A stretch of DNA of 64,000 bases from Undibacterium umbellatum (lineage in GTDB: Bacteria; Pseudomonadota; Gammaproteobacteria; Burkholderiales; Burkholderiaceae_D): the NCBI RefSeq assembly GCF_014284125.1, contig NZ_JACOFX010000001.1:186001-250000 (forward strand), read 5' to 3'. A model generated the notes under the pieces. It was not told the origin of the DNA. It saw nothing but the letters and a program-made list of their open reading frames with translations, and made no database searches. Both the position numbers and the translations under genes were made by a program. This document shows, piece after piece, positions 17,308 to 33,104 of this stretch; within the stretch, counting starts at the first letter, position 1; each line of letters begins with the position of its first letter.

Positions 17308-19293
17308 TTATTCTACCGCTTCCAGAAATTCCTGCTGTTCCAGCCAGTCAGCTTCTATCTGCCCCAGTTCCTTGACGACGTAAGCCTGATCAAGTAACAA
17401 GGCCTTCAGTTTTTCCTTGTTGGCATCGTTATAAATATCACCGTCTTCAAGTTGTGCATCTATGTCTTTCTTTTTGATGTTCAACTTGGCCATCTGTTCT
17501 TCTAAACGTTTGATGCGTGTTTCTATAGGTTTGCGCAGATTAGCGAGGCGCAGGCGATCATCGGCGTCGCGTTTGCGTTGCTCCTTGTCATCGACCTTGG
17601 CAACGGGAATGGGCTTGGCTTGTGGCAAAGCAGCTTCCTGCGCCTTGGTTTTTTCTGGCAGGGCAGGGTTGGCTTTTTCCAGTTTGTTTTTGAACAGCCA
17701 GTCTTTGTAATCGTCCAGATCGCCATCAAATGGTTGCAGCTTGCCGTCGGCAACGATGATGAACTGATCCGTAGTTGCACGCAGCAAATGCCTGTCATGG
17801 GAGACAACTACCAGTGTACCTTCAAACTGCGCTAGGGCATCGGTCAGGGCTTCGCGGGTTTCCAGATCCAGATGGTTGGTTGGTTCATCCAGCAGCAAGA
17901 GGTTAGGACGTTGCCAGACGATCATTGCCAGCGCAAGGCGGGCTTTTTCACCGCCTGAGAACGGTTTGATCGGGCTGCTCACCATGGTGCCAGGGAAGTT
18001 GAAGCCACCGAGGAAGTTGCGTAATTCCTGCTCACGCACATCAGGGGCGATATGAGCCAAATGCCACAGCGGTGATTCATCATGGCGCAGCATCTCTACC
18101 TGGTGCTGGGCAAAATAACCGATGGACAGGCCTTTGCCGGTTTGCATGACGCCATTTAATGGTGCGATGTCGCCAACGATGGTCTTGATCAGCGTGGATT
18201 TACCTGCACCATTGACACCTAAGAGGCCAATACGCTGGCCGATTTGCAGTGTGAACTTGACGTCTCCAACGATTTTTTTCTCTGTGAAGCTGTGATCAGT
18301 TTCTGATTCTATACGATAGCCGCAATCAACATCTTCCATCACCAGCATAGGGTTTGGCGCACTGAGTGGCTCGCGGAATTCAAAAGAGAATTCAGCAGCA
18401 GCACGCAAAGGTGCCATTTCTTCCATACGTGCCAGCGCCTTGATACGGCTCTGCGCCTGTTTGGCTTTGGATGCCTTGGCCTTGAAGCGATCGATAAAAG
18501 ATTGCAAATGGGCGCGCTTGCGGGTCTGTTTCTCTAGCATGCCTTGCGCCAGTTCCAGTTGCGCTGCACGCTGGCGTTCAAAACCGGAATAATTGCCACC
18601 ATAGCGCTTGAGCTTGCGTTCATCAATATGGACGATGACGTTCACCACGCCGTCAATAAAATCGCGGTCATGGGAGATAATGATCAACGTGCCTTCATAG
18701 CGTTTCAACCAGTCTTCCAGCCAGATAATGGCATCCAAGTCCAGATGGTTGGTTGGTTCATCGAGCAGCAGCAAATCGGATTTGCACATCAGTGCCTGTG
18801 CCAGATTCAAGCGCATGCGCCAGCCACCAGAAAAACTGGCAACTGATTGTTCCAGTTCATTGATCTTGAAACCCAGGCCTAGCAGTAATTGTTCTGCACG
18901 CGGGCGCACGGTGTAGGCATCTGCATCAGCCAGTGCACCATACATATTGCCGATGGCAATACCGTTTTCATAGCTCTCTGGCTGAGCTTCCAGCTCTGCC
19001 AGTTGCGCCTCCAGTTTGCGCAAGGCGACGTCTCCGTCTATTGCGTAATCTATGGCGCTGCGTTCCAGCGGTGGCGTTTCTTGCGCCACGTGAGCAAGCT
19101 GCCATTTTGCCGGGAAATCGATGCTGCCCTGGTCAGGATGCAATTCACCACGCAACATGGCAAACAAACTGGATTTGCCCGCACCGTTGGAACCGATCAA
19201 GCCTATCTTGTCGCCGGGATTGAGCGTCACATCGACGCTGTCAAATAATGGTTTGATGCCGCGCGCCAGGACGACTTGTTGAAGACGTATCAT
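17308..19293 (-). CDS. ABC-F family ATPase (YheS-like)
   Basis: A 661-residue soluble protein with two ABC ATPase domains and no membrane domain. First domain: Walker A GSNGAGKSS (34-42), signature SFSGGWRMRLNLAQA, Walker B LLLLDEPTNHLDLDA. A charged linker (LEKQTRKRAHLQSFIDRF) matches the P-site tRNA interaction motif of ABC-F proteins. Second domain: GVNGAGKST, PFSGGEKARLALA and a second DEPTNHLDLET. The C-terminal coiled-coil (about 560-655) is lysine/glutamate-rich. ABC-F proteins act on stalled or initiating ribosomes. YheS is the closest subfamily by linker sequence; this is a judgement by eye. Confidence 0.92.
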   Translation of the reverse strand: MIRLQQVVLARGIKPLFDSVDVTLNPGDKIGLIGSNGAGKSSLFAMLRGELHPDQGSIDFPAKWQLAHVAQETPPLERSAIDYAIDGDVALRKLEAQLAELEAQPESYENGIAIGNMYGALADADAYTVRPRAEQLLLGLGFKINELEQSVASFSGGWRMRLNLAQALMCKSDLLLLDEPTNHLDLDAIIWLEDWLKRYEGTLIIISHDRDFIDGVVNVIVHIDERKLKRYGGNYSGFERQRAAQLELAQGMLEKQTRKRAHLQSFIDRFKAKASKAKQAQSRIKALARMEEMAPLRAAAEFSFEFREPLSAPNPMLVMEDVDCGYRIESETDHSFTEKKIVGDVKFTLQIGQRIGLLGVNGAGKSTLIKTIVGDIAPLNGVMQTGKGLSIGYFAQHQVEMLRHDESPLWHLAHIAPDVREQELRNFLGGFNFPGTMVSSPIKPFSGGEKARLALAMIVWQRPNLLLLDEPTNHLDLETREALTDALAQFEGTLVVVSHDRHLLRATTDQFIIVADGKLQPFDGDLDDYKDWLFKNKLEKANPALPEKTKAQEAALPQAKPIPVAKVDDKEQRKRDADDRLRLANLRKPIETRIKRLEEQMAKLNIKKKDIDAQLEDGDIYNDANKEKLKALLLDQAYVVKELGQIEADWLEQQEFLEAVE

Positions 19294-19343
19294 ATAAACT
19301 TAATTAATGGGTAATGCTATTGTTGATGCAAGAAAATGGAAAA

Positions 19344-19367
19344 ACGGGCAAAACTGGTTTCGCCCGT
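19344..19367 (-). terminator. Terminator downstream of prmB
   Basis: ACGGGC (19344-19349) pairs with GCCCGT (19362-19367). Read on the minus strand the stem is followed by TTTT, 25 nt after the prmB stop. It ends the dap unit before the ABC-F gene. Confidence 0.65.
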
Positions 19368-19391
19368 CTTCATTGTGTTTACTTCTATGGA

Positions 19392-20294
19392 CTATGTGGT
19401 GAAATCTGTCAGTTGACCGGCTTCCACCAAAAATACCATGTCATCACCTGCGCTGGTACTTAACCAGGTCAGGTTCAGTTCTGGGAAGGCAGCTTCGGCG
19501 AAGGCGCGTTCATTGCCAATCTCGACCATCAGCAAACCATCTTCGGTCAGGCGCTGTGCAGCACCGGCAACGATCTTGCGCACCAAGTCCATGCCATCAT
19601 CACCACCAGCCAAGGCGATTTGTGGCTCATGCATGTATTCCTTGGGCAGTTTGGCCATGGAGCCGGAGTTCACATACGGTGGGTTGGTGATGATCAGGTC
19701 ATATTTCTTGTCCGGCACATTGCTGTACAGGTCAGACTCGATCAGAGTAATGCGGTCCTGCAATTCATAGGTTGCCACATTACGCTTGGCCACTTCCAGC
19801 GCATCTTTGGAAATATCGACAGCATCCACATGCGCCTCAGAGAACATATCTGCCAGCATGATGGGCAGGCAGCCAGAACCAGTGCACAGTTCAAGGATGT
19901 TTTTGATGGCTTCCGGGTCTGTCACCCATGGTGAAAAATGCTCGGGTATCAGTTCTGCGATGAATGAACGTGGCACTATCACCCGTTCATCCACATAGAA
20001 ATTATATGTGCCGAGCCAGGCTTCATTGGTAATGTAGGAAGCAGGTACGCGGTCTACTGCACGCTTGTCGATCACGCGCAAAACGGCATCTATTTCTGAT
20101 GGCAATAAATGCGCATCCAGGAATGGTTCTATCTTGTCCAGTGGCAGGTGCAAAGTATGCAGCAGCAAATAGGCTGCTTCATCCAGGGCATTGGCACTGC
20201 CATGGCCAAAGAAAAGTTTCTCTTTGTTGAAGCGAGTGACGGCATAGCGCAGCAGATCGCGCAGGGTCAGAAAGGTGGTAGCGGGTGTAGTCAT
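19392..20294 (-). CDS. prmB: Ribosomal protein L3 glutamine N5-methyltransferase
   Basis: A 300-residue SAM-dependent methyltransferase. It has an N-terminal helical domain and a Rossmann methyltransferase domain with the motif ELCTGSGCLPIM, an acidic DAVDISKDAL ribose-binding region, and the catalytic LIITNPPYV motif of glutamine methyltransferases. PrmB methylates a glutamine of ribosomal protein L3; the related PrmC acts on release factors. It is last in the dap gene run, a position often seen for prmB in betaproteobacteria. Confidence 0.93.
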   Translation of the reverse strand: MTTPATTFLTLRDLLRYAVTRFNKEKLFFGHGSANALDEAAYLLLHTLHLPLDKIEPFLDAHLLPSEIDAVLRVIDKRAVDRVPASYITNEAWLGTYNFYVDERVIVPRSFIAELIPEHFSPWVTDPEAIKNILELCTGSGCLPIMLADMFSEAHVDAVDISKDALEVAKRNVATYELQDRITLIESDLYSNVPDKKYDLIITNPPYVNSGSMAKLPKEYMHEPQIALAGGDDGMDLVRKIVAGAAQRLTEDGLLMVEIGNERAFAEAAFPELNLTWLSTSAGDDMVFLVEAGQLTDFTT

Positions 20295-20325
20295 ATTGTT
20301 TCCGTATCGGCCAGTGGTGAACTGA

Positions 20326-21827
<1,502 letters not shown>

Positions 21828-21831
21828 ACTT

Positions 21832-22974
21832 TTATACGTTCAGGGTAAATTCTGTGAAAGAAGCTTCTTCTTTGGTTTCTGGTTCTGGTTCTGGCTTTGC
21901 TGCTACGGCGGTGGATGCTTCATTGTTCAGCAGCCATAACAAGTTATTGGCAGAATCGGAATTTGCCAGACCTTCTTCTTGCGTGATCAAACCTTCGCGT
22001 ATCAAATGCATGAGGGCGCGCTCAAATGTTTGCGAACCAGGTGACAAACTTTTCTCGATCGCTTCCTTGATCTGGAAGATATCACCTTGTTCTATCAACT
22101 CAGCCACATAACGGGTGTTGAGCATAATCTCGACTGCAGGCGCACGACCGCCATCCTTCGCACGTATCAGGCGCTGCGAGATAATGGCGCGTATGGACGA
22201 AGACAAATCCAGCAGCAAGGCACTACGAGTTTCCATAGGGAAGAAACTGATGATACGGTTCAAAGCCTGATAACTATTATTCGCATGCAGAGTCGCTAAT
22301 ACAAGATGGCCAGACTGCGCATAGGCAATCGCCGCCATCATGGTTTCGAGATCACGAATCTCACCAATCAGAATGCAGTCAGGTGCCTGACGCAATGAGT
22401 TCTTCAGCGCAGTTTTCAGACTTTCAGAATCACTACCAATTTCACGCTGGTTAACGATGGACTTTTTACTGCGGAACAAAAATTCTATCGGGTCTTCCAG
22501 CGTCAGGATATGGCCAGTCTTGACTTCATTCCTGTGATCCAACATGGATGCAATCGTGGTTGATTTACCTGAGCCGGTAGAACCGACCAGCAAGATCAAA
22601 CCACGTTTTTCCATAATCAGCTCAGCCAGTACTGGCGGCAGATGCAGGGTATCCAACTTGGGAATATCACCGGGCACATAACGGAAGACCGCAGAGATCG
22701 AGCCGCGCTGGCGGAACGCCGAAAGACGGAAGCGACCTATGCCAGCAGCACCGATACCGACATTAAGCTCGTTCTCGGCTTCCAGTTGCTCCATGTGTTC
22801 AGGCTCTACCACTTCGCTGAGTAGCGAGAGGATATTTGCCTGATCCATTTTCTGCTGATTGATAGGGAGCAGATTGCCATTGATTTTCAAATGTATGGGC
22901 GAATTCATCGCGAAAAACATGTCAGAAGCCTGTTTTTCCTTCATCAGTTGAAATAACCTCTCCATCGCTGCCAT
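21832..22974 (-). CDS. pilU: Type IV pilus retraction ATPase, PilT/PilU family
   Basis: A 380-residue GspE-superfamily ATPase. Motifs in order: ASDMFF N-terminal PAS-like domain, Walker A GSTGSGKST, Asp box LTLEDPIEF, Walker B CILIGEIRD, and His box LATLHANN. The C-terminal tail is acidic and about 30 residues beyond the PilT core (PEPEPETKEEASF), which fits PilU or a PilU-like paralogue. PilT and PilU power pilus retraction. No other pilus gene is in this window; the gene sits 4 nt upstream of the ArsC-like gene and inside the dap run, so it is probably co-transcribed with lysine genes. Confidence 0.85.
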   Translation of the reverse strand: MAAMERLFQLMKEKQASDMFFAMNSPIHLKINGNLLPINQQKMDQANILSLLSEVVEPEHMEQLEAENELNVGIGAAGIGRFRLSAFRQRGSISAVFRYVPGDIPKLDTLHLPPVLAELIMEKRGLILLVGSTGSGKSTTIASMLDHRNEVKTGHILTLEDPIEFLFRSKKSIVNQREIGSDSESLKTALKNSLRQAPDCILIGEIRDLETMMAAIAYAQSGHLVLATLHANNSYQALNRIISFFPMETRSALLLDLSSSIRAIISQRLIRAKDGGRAPAVEIMLNTRYVAELIEQGDIFQIKEAIEKSLSPGSQTFERALMHLIREGLITQEEGLANSDSANNLLWLLNNEASTAVAAKPEPEPETKEEASFTEFTLNV

Positions 22975-23035
22975 GATGTTTCCCTAAGCTGAGCTAATTA
23001 TTATAATAAGACGCAAAAACCGTAAAAAATACGAA

Positions 23036-23863
23036 TTAAGCGCCGCGCAACAATTCATTGATGCTGGTTTTCGAACGTGTCTGCGCATCCACACGCTTCA
23101 CAATCACTGCGCAATACAGGCTGTATTTGCCATCAGCAGATGGCAAGTTGCCTGAAACAACCACAGAGCCTGAAGGTACACGGCCATAGCTGACTTCACC
23201 TGTCGCGCGATCATAAATCTTGGTGGACTGGCCGATGTAGACGCCCATGGAAATCACGGAATTTTCTTCAACGATCACGCCTTCCACGATTTCTGAACGT
23301 GCACCAATGAAGCAATTGTCTTCAATGATGGTGGGGTTAGCTTGCATAGGTTCCAACACCCCACCGATACCAACGCCACCAGACAAATGCACGTTTTTAC
23401 CGATTTGCGCACAAGAACCGACAGTCGCCCAGGTATCAACCATTGTGCCTTCATCGACATAAGCGCCGATATTGACATAAGAAGGCATCAACACCACGTT
23501 TTTTGCTATAAAGCTGCCACGACGTGCAACTGCTGGTGGCACCACGCGGAAGCCACCTTTGACGAAATCTTCAGCCGTGTAATTGGCGAACTTGGTTGGC
23601 ACTTTGTCGAAGAACTGCATGTGTTCGCCAGAAGGCATGGTGATATTGTCTTCCAGACGGAAAGACAGCAATACAGCTTTTTTGATCCACTGATTGACTT
23701 GCCAGCTACCTTCAATTTTTTGCGCAACGCGCAGAGTGCCGGCATCAAGTTCGCTCAAGACATGAGCAACTGCTTCGCGGATTTCTGCAGGCGCAGATTT
23801 TGGCGAGAAATTTGTGCGGTCGTCCCAGGCTTGATCAATGATTTGCTGTAATTGTTGAGTCAT
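23036..23863 (-). CDS. dapD: Tetrahydrodipicolinate N-succinyltransferase
   Basis: A 275-residue enzyme from the ATG at 23863 ([15 protein letters not shown] matches the family N terminus; an upstream TTG adds five residues). It transfers succinate from succinyl-CoA to tetrahydrodipicolinate. It has an N-terminal helical domain and a left-handed beta-helix of hexapeptide repeats in the C-terminal half ([39 protein letters not shown]). GAAGA precedes the ATG at a suitable distance. Follows dapC, precedes pilU. Confidence 0.96.
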   Translation of the reverse strand: MTQQLQQIIDQAWDDRTNFSPKSAPAEIREAVAHVLSELDAGTLRVAQKIEGSWQVNQWIKKAVLLSFRLEDNITMPSGEHMQFFDKVPTKFANYTAEDFVKGGFRVVPPAVARRGSFIAKNVVLMPSYVNIGAYVDEGTMVDTWATVGSCAQIGKNVHLSGGVGIGGVLEPMQANPTIIEDNCFIGARSEIVEGVIVEENSVISMGVYIGQSTKIYDRATGEVSYGRVPSGSVVVSGNLPSADGKYSLYCAVIVKRVDAQTRSKTSINELLRGA

Positions 23864-23936
23864 GTTGAGTGTCTTCAAATGAAAATGTAAAAAATAGAAA
23901 CCGAAATAATCTTGTGTTTGTTGTCTGGCTGCAATA

Positions 23937-25169
23937 TCAGACTGCTGCCGGAGTAAAATTCTTGCAAAAGCTGACTATCCTTTGTGCCGCTTCCAGGCAT
24001 TCTTCGGGCTCAGCCACCAAAGCCATGCGTATGCGGTTTTGTCCAGGGTTGATGCCATGGGCCTCGCGCGCCAGATAACTGCCGGGCAGAACTGTTACAT
24101 TATATTCCTCGTACAGACGGCGGGCGAATTCTGTATCTGATAAACCCATGGCATCAGGAATTTTTGCCCATAGGTAAAAGGCTGCGTCAGGCAGCTTTAC
24201 GTCCAGCACTTCTTGCAAAATCGGCATGATCTGGGCAAATTTGCGTATGTACTTGTCGCGATTTTCTTGCACATGCACTTCGTCATTCCATGCCACGACC
24301 GAGGCAGCCTGTATGTTGGGGCTCATGGCACTGCCATGATAAGTCCGGTACAGCAGGAATTTCTTGATGATTTCCGCATCTCCCGCCACGAAGCCAGAGC
24401 GCATGCCAGGTACATTCGAGCGTTTTGACAGGCTGGACAGGGTAATCAGGCGTTGATAATCATTCCTGCCCAGTGCGCGCGCGGCTTGCAGGCTACCCAG
24501 TGGCGCTTCTTCTTTAAAGTAAATTTCGGAATAGCATTCATCTGCAGCAATAATAAAACCATAACGATCTGACAGGGCAAACAGCTCTTTCCAGTCGTCC
24601 AGATTCAGCACTGCGCCAGTAGGATTGCCGGGGGAGCAGATATACAGCAGTTGTACGCGCTTCCAGATTGATTCTGGGATGCTCTTGTAGTCAGGCGCAA
24701 AATTTCGGTCAGGGTCAGCATTGGCAAAATAGGGCTCAGCCCCTGCCAGATACGCTGCGCCTTCATAAATCTGATAAAAAGGATTGGGACACACCACTAA
24801 TGGCGGCCCATACTTGCAGGCACTGGGGTCTATGACGGTTTGCGCCAGAGCGAACAGGGCTTCGCGTGAACCGATGACAGGCAAAATCTGAGTTGCCGCA
24901 TCCAGCGGCGGTATATTGTAGCGGCGTCCCAGCCAGGCAGAAATGGAGTTGCGCAGCGCATCTGAGCCAGCAGTCGATGGGTAACTCGCCAAGCCTGCCA
25001 TATTTTCGACAATGGCATCCTTGATCAAGGCGGGAGTAGGGTGCTTGGGTTCGCCTATACCCAGGCTGATCGCTGGAAACTTGGGATTTGGCACATCATC
25101 GGCAAACAGGCGCTTCAGTTTCTCGAACGGATACGGCTGCAACTTACTGAGATAGGGATTAAATGTCAT
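23937..25169 (-). CDS. dapC: Succinyldiaminopimelate aminotransferase
   Basis: A 410-residue class I/II PLP-dependent aminotransferase. The PLP-binding lysine is in the [15 protein letters not shown] segment. Other fold-type I features are [21 protein letters not shown] and the C-terminal [10 protein letters not shown] arginine. DapC produces N-succinyl-LL-2,6-diaminopimelate from the keto precursor, using glutamate. It heads the minus-strand run dapC-dapD-pilU-arsC-like-dapE-prmB; identity rests on this context because the fold alone does not separate DapC from related aminotransferases. Confidence 0.92.
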   Translation of the reverse strand: MTFNPYLSKLQPYPFEKLKRLFADDVPNPKFPAISLGIGEPKHPTPALIKDAIVENMAGLASYPSTAGSDALRNSISAWLGRRYNIPPLDAATQILPVIGSREALFALAQTVIDPSACKYGPPLVVCPNPFYQIYEGAAYLAGAEPYFANADPDRNFAPDYKSIPESIWKRVQLLYICSPGNPTGAVLNLDDWKELFALSDRYGFIIAADECYSEIYFKEEAPLGSLQAARALGRNDYQRLITLSSLSKRSNVPGMRSGFVAGDAEIIKKFLLYRTYHGSAMSPNIQAASVVAWNDEVHVQENRDKYIRKFAQIMPILQEVLDVKLPDAAFYLWAKIPDAMGLSDTEFARRLYEEYNVTVLPGSYLAREAHGINPGQNRIRMALVAEPEECLEAAQRIVSFCKNFTPAAV

Positions 25170-25472
25170 TTTTCGAATTGTTGTCGACGCTAAACAGGCT
25201 TTTTAGCTTATTTCTCTGGTCTGCTTGAATTTGCTGCTTTTTATTTGCAATCCGTATTATAGCGTCCTGAGGATTCTATAGAGAAAGGCTTTCACCTGTA
25301 CTTGCGTGAAATACTGATTAATATGTAAATTGTGTCATAAGTTTGAAAACTGAAAATTTTGCTCTTACGATGGTATGATGCAGCGATACAGGAACGCGGC
25401 TGGCATTGATAGCCTTGGCATATATACGATACGCGGTAGATTTGACTGCAAAAGATAATAAAATTATATAAA
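25170..25472. other. Divergent promoter region between dapC and smc
   Basis: 303 bp, AT-rich, with no supported gene. It must hold promoters for dapC (minus) and smc (plus). A TTGACT at 25442-25447 with TATATA at 25465-25470 (17-nt spacer) lies too close to the smc start codon at 25473 to serve it. I cannot assign either promoter confidently. Confidence 0.5.
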
Positions 25473-28400
25473 GTGCGATTAACTTCTATTAAATTAGCGG
25501 GATTTAAATCTTTTGTAGATCCCACCCATTTTCAGGTTCCTGGCCAACTGGTTGGCGTTGTCGGCCCTAATGGTTGCGGTAAATCCAATATTATTGATGC
25601 TGTGCGCTGGGTTTTGGGTGAATCCAAAGCCTCTGAGCTGCGCGGCGAATCCATGCAGGACGTTATCTTTAACGGTTCTACCCACCGCAAACCCGCTGGC
25701 CGTTCATCCGTCGAGCTGGTTTTTGATAACAGCATGGGCAAAGCTGCCGGTCAATGGAGTCAATACGGTGAAATTGCCGTCAAACGTACCTTGACGCGTG
25801 ATGGCACATCTACTTATTACATCAACGGGCAACCAGTGCGCCGCCGCGATATCCAGGACATATTCCTCGGTACCGGTCTCGGACCGCGTGCCTATGCGAT
25901 TATCGGCCAGGGCATGATTTCGCGCATCATCGAAGCCCGACCGGAAGAATTAAGAATTTTCCTCGAAGAAGCTGCCGGTGTATCCCGCTATAAGGAGCGC
26001 CGCCGCGAGACAGAAAACCGCATCCATGACACCCATGAAAACCTGGTGCGTGTGGAAGACATCCTGCGCGAATTGAATAACAACCTGGACAGGTTGGGTG
26101 CGCAGGCCGTTGTTGCCAATAAATTCCGCGAATTACAGACTGATCAGGAAGAAAAGCAAAAGCTGCTGTGGTTGCTGCGTAAAAAAGAAGCAGAAAACGA
26201 ACAAAAAAAGCATTTCGCCGAAATAGAAAAGACACAGACCGACCTCGAAGAACAAACAGCCAAGCTACGCCATGTCGAGCTGGAGCTGGAGCAAATGCGC
26301 CAGGCGCACTATGCAGTCGGTGACCGCATGCATCAGGCGCAAGGTCATTTGTACCAGACCAATGCCGAGATTGGCAGTCTGGAAGCGCAAATCAAGTTCG
26401 TCATTGAATCGCGTAGCCGTTTGCAATCACAATTGCAGTCCCTTACAGCACAGCGCGATCAATGGCAAAACCAGAGCCGCCAGTTCCAGGATGATTTGTC
26501 TGAAGGCGAAATACATGTCGAAGAGCTGGCCATGCGCGCTGAGCAGGCACTGGAAGTCAGTCAGCAACAGCAAGACAAGCTGCCCGCGATGGAGCAAATA
26601 TGGCGTGAGTCGCAACTGAAGACGACAGAATCACGCGCCAAGATCATGCAAATGCAGCAGCAGATAGAGCTGGAATCTGCGCATCAGCGCAATGCTTCGA
26701 ATATCCTGAACACTCTGACAACCCGGCGCGAGCGCCTGATGCAGGAGAAACAGGGCCTGGTATTGCCGGATACGACGCATCTGGACAATCTCTCCATGCA
26801 GTTGGAGGAGAAAAAGCAGGTGCTGGAAGAGCTCACCATGCAGCTGGAAGAAGCGCAAGAACGCTTACCCCTGCTGGAAGATGAGCGCAAACAGGCGCAG
26901 CAGCAAGTGAACCAGGACAGCGCCGAATATGCGCAACTGGAAGCGCGCCTGCTAGCCCTGAAACAATTACAGGAAAAAGTACAAAGCCAGGGCAAGGTGC
27001 AGCCTTGGCTGGAAAAACACGAATTGAGTGGCTTGCCAAAAATCTGGCAAAAGCTGCATATTGAAGCTGGTTGGGAAACTGCGCTGGAATCCATCTTACG
27101 CGAACGCACTGCAGCCTTGGAAATGTCAAACCTGGAATGGGCCAAAGCCTTTTTCGGCGATGCTCCACCTGCCAAATTGGCTGTTTGTGCGCCTACCATA
27201 GTCGCTGAGGCTGTCACACCTCTGGCCGGTTTCAAGCCCTTCATCGACTTGCTTCAACTGAATGATGCAGGTTTGCGTGGTTTGATGCAGGATTGGTTGC
27301 ATCAGGTGTATATCGCTGAAGACATTACGTCTGCCTTCATGGACAGGGTTAAATTGCCCGCCGGCGCCTGTTTTATCACAAAGCAGGGCCATGTCATTGC
27401 TCGCTCCAGTGTGCGTTTTTATGCATCTGATTCCGAGCAGGATGGCGTGCTGGGACGTCAGCAAGAGATAGAAAACATCACCAAGCAATGCCGTGCCAAG
27501 CATATGCTGGCGGACGAGTCCAAAACCCGTGCCGTACGTTCTGAATCTGCTTACACTCAGGCTACGCAGCAATTACAAGACTTGCGCCAGCGCGTGGGCA
27601 GCCTGACGCAGACTACCCATAGTCTGCAAATCGAATTCATGAAATTGTCTGAAGTGCAGGAACGCTTTAATCAGCGCAGCACACAGATAGGCAGTGATCT
27701 GGCAGAAATCGCCGCGCAAGAGAGTGAACAACAGCAAATCAGGGCCGAGTCCGAGCAAAAATTTGAACAACTGGACATGGACCTGGCAGAACTGCAGGAA
27801 ACCCATGAAGAAGGCCAGACTGCTTATCTGGAAAAAGAGCAGCAATTGAATGAAGCCAGACAGCGTCTGCGTGACCTGGAGCTGGCCGCGCAAGAAGCTG
27901 CCTTTGCAGAAAAATCCCACCGCAGCAAGATGGAAGAATTGCGCCGCAGTATTGCGACCGCGCTGGAACAATCAGCACAATTATTCGCCAGCATGCAGCA
28001 AGGTCAGCTTGAGTTGGAATCCATGGATGACCAGACTGCACAAGCTGGCTTGCAAGATTTACTGGATAGACGCAGCTCTCAAGAAGTGGCACTGGCAAAT
28101 GCCCGTCATGAGCTGGATCAACTAACACAGCAATTACGCCATCACGAAGAATCGAAAATGCAGGTCGAGCGTAGCCTGCAGCCGCAACGTGACCGTATAG
28201 TTGAGTTGCAATTGAAAGAGCAGGCTGCACGCCTGAGCCAGGAGCAGTTCTCGGAACAATTGCGCAATTTTGAAGTCGATGAAGAAGCCCTGGCGCAAAA
28301 ACTGCACGATGATCTCAAGCCATCTTATTTGCAGGGCGAAGTTACCCGCCTGACCAATGCGATTGCAGCATTGGGTGCCGTGAATATGGCTGCTCTTGAC

Positions 28401-28993
28401 GAGTTGGCGCAGGCAACTGAACGCAAGACTTTCCTGGATGCACAGCATGCTGATCTGACTGAGGCGATCACCACTTTGCAGGATGCCATCCACAAGATTG
28501 ATATTGAAACACGCGACTTGTTGCAAGACACCTTTGATAAGGTCAATCATCATTTCGCTGAGCTTTTCCCAATTTTATTTGGTGGTGGCCAGGCGAAACT
28601 GATCATGACAGGTGATGAAATTCTGGATTCTGGCGTCCAAGTCATGGCGCAGCCACCTGGCAAAAAGAATGCAACCATTCATTTGCTGTCTGGTGGTGAA
28701 AAAGCCCTGACGGCAACGGCATTGGTTTTCTCGATGTTCCAGTTGAACCCTGCACCTTTCTGTTTGCTTGATGAGGTTGATGCGCCGCTGGATGACTCAA
28801 ATACTGAGCGTTTCTGTAATATGGTGAAACGCATGTCGTCAAACACACAATTTTTATTTATCTCCCATAACAAGATTGCGATGGAAATGGCACAACAATT
28901 GATTGGTGTCACCATGCAAGAACAGGGGGTTTCACGAATCGTGGCGGTAGATATGGAATCTGCCGTCAATTTTGCTACTGAGGTTCAAGCAGC

Positions 28994-28997
<4 letters not shown>
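25473..28997 (+). CDS. smc: Chromosome segregation ATPase SMC
   Basis: A 1174-residue SMC protein. It starts with GTG at 25473 (MRLTSIKLAGFKSF is the family N terminus). The head contains Walker A GPNGCGKSN (31-39). Two long coiled-coil arms (about 170-500 and 660-1010) flank a hinge (about 510-640). The C-terminal head has the signature HLLSGGEKALTA and Walker B CLLDEVDAPLDD. SMC condenses and segregates the chromosome, usually with ScpA/ScpB, which are not in the window. It overlaps zipA by 4 nt (ATGA). Confidence 0.97.
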
Positions 28998-32145
<3,148 letters not shown>

Positions 32146-32146
32146 A

Positions 32147-33022
32147 ATGAGAAAAATTAAAAAAGCCGTATTTCCAGTGGCAGGCTTGGGTAGCCGCTTC
32201 TTGCCAGCAACCAAGGCACAACCAAAAGAGATGTTGCCTATCGTTGATAAGCCGCTCATACAATATGCGGTGGAAGAAGCGGTAGAGGCGGGAATTACTG
32301 AAATGGTATTCATCACAGGTAGAAATAAGCGTGCGATTGAAGATCATTTTGATAAAGCCTATGAACTGGAAAGCGAACTCGAAGCGGCAGGGAAGGAAGC
32401 CTTGCTGGATCTGGTTAGAAATGTGATCCCTAAGAACATTAATTGCATATACATACGCCAGACTGCAGCTCTTGGTTTGGGGCATGCGGTTTTGTGCGCC
32501 CGCCCTGTCATTGGTGATGATCCGTTTGCTGTTTTGTTGGCGGATGATTTGATGGACGCGGATGCTGGTCAGCCTTCTGTCATGGCACAGATGGCGCGTC
32601 AGTATGAGGCTGAGGGTGGCAGTATCATTGCTGTGCAAAATGTACCGCGTGAATTTACCCGTCAATACGGCATTGTCAGCGGTACGCCATACACTGATAC
32701 TTTGGAGAGAGTGCAGGGCATCGTTGAAAAACCTATGCCTGATGTTGCCCCATCGACTCTGGCGGTAGTTGGTCGCTATATTTTGTCTGGACGTATTTTC
32801 TCTTATCTGGAAACCTTGGGTAAAGGTTCTGGCGGTGAAATCCAATTGACTGACGGCATTGCTGCCATGCTCAAGGATTTCCCGGTGTATGCCTTCCGTC
32901 CCAATGCGACCCGCTATGATTGCGGCTCAAAACTCGGTTATCTGAAGGCCAGCGTTGCTCTGGGTTTGAAACACAAGGAAACCAGCGCGGAATTCTCCGA
33001 ATATCTGCAGTCCTTGAAGTAA
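32147..33022 (+). CDS. galU: UTP-glucose-1-phosphate uridylyltransferase
   Basis: A 291-residue nucleotidyltransferase making UDP-glucose for cell-surface polysaccharides. The N-terminal signature is [20 protein letters not shown] (uridine- and phosphate-binding), followed by [25 protein letters not shown] and [12 protein letters not shown], with GSKLGYLKA near the end. Start is 1 nt after the ligA stop; possibly transcribed with smc-zipA-ligA. A hairpin follows. Confidence 0.96.
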   Translation: MRKIKKAVFPVAGLGSRFLPATKAQPKEMLPIVDKPLIQYAVEEAVEAGITEMVFITGRNKRAIEDHFDKAYELESELEAAGKEALLDLVRNVIPKNINCIYIRQTAALGLGHAVLCARPVIGDDPFAVLLADDLMDADAGQPSVMAQMARQYEAEGGSIIAVQNVPREFTRQYGIVSGTPYTDTLERVQGIVEKPMPDVAPSTLAVVGRYILSGRIFSYLETLGKGSGGEIQLTDGIAAMLKDFPVYAFRPNATRYDCGSKLGYLKASVALGLKHKETSAEFSEYLQSLK

Positions 33023-33031
33023 GTAATACAA

Positions 33032-33060
33032 AATACGGCCAGACAGCACCTGGCCGTATT
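33032..33060 (+). terminator. Hairpin terminator after galU
   Basis: An 11-bp perfect stem, AATACGGCCAG (33032-33042) and CTGGCCGTATT (33050-33060), with a 7-nt loop. The following tract is TATATATAAAT rather than a clean T-run, so termination may be partial. Confidence 0.65.
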
Positions 33061-33104
33061 TATATATAAATCATTCATTACATTCATTAAACATCTGGTG
33101 CACC

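Noticed and set aside
26684-27244. Ser/Cys-rich open frames antisense to smc
   Set aside because: They mirror the repetitive coiled-coil coding sequence of smc and have no independent support.
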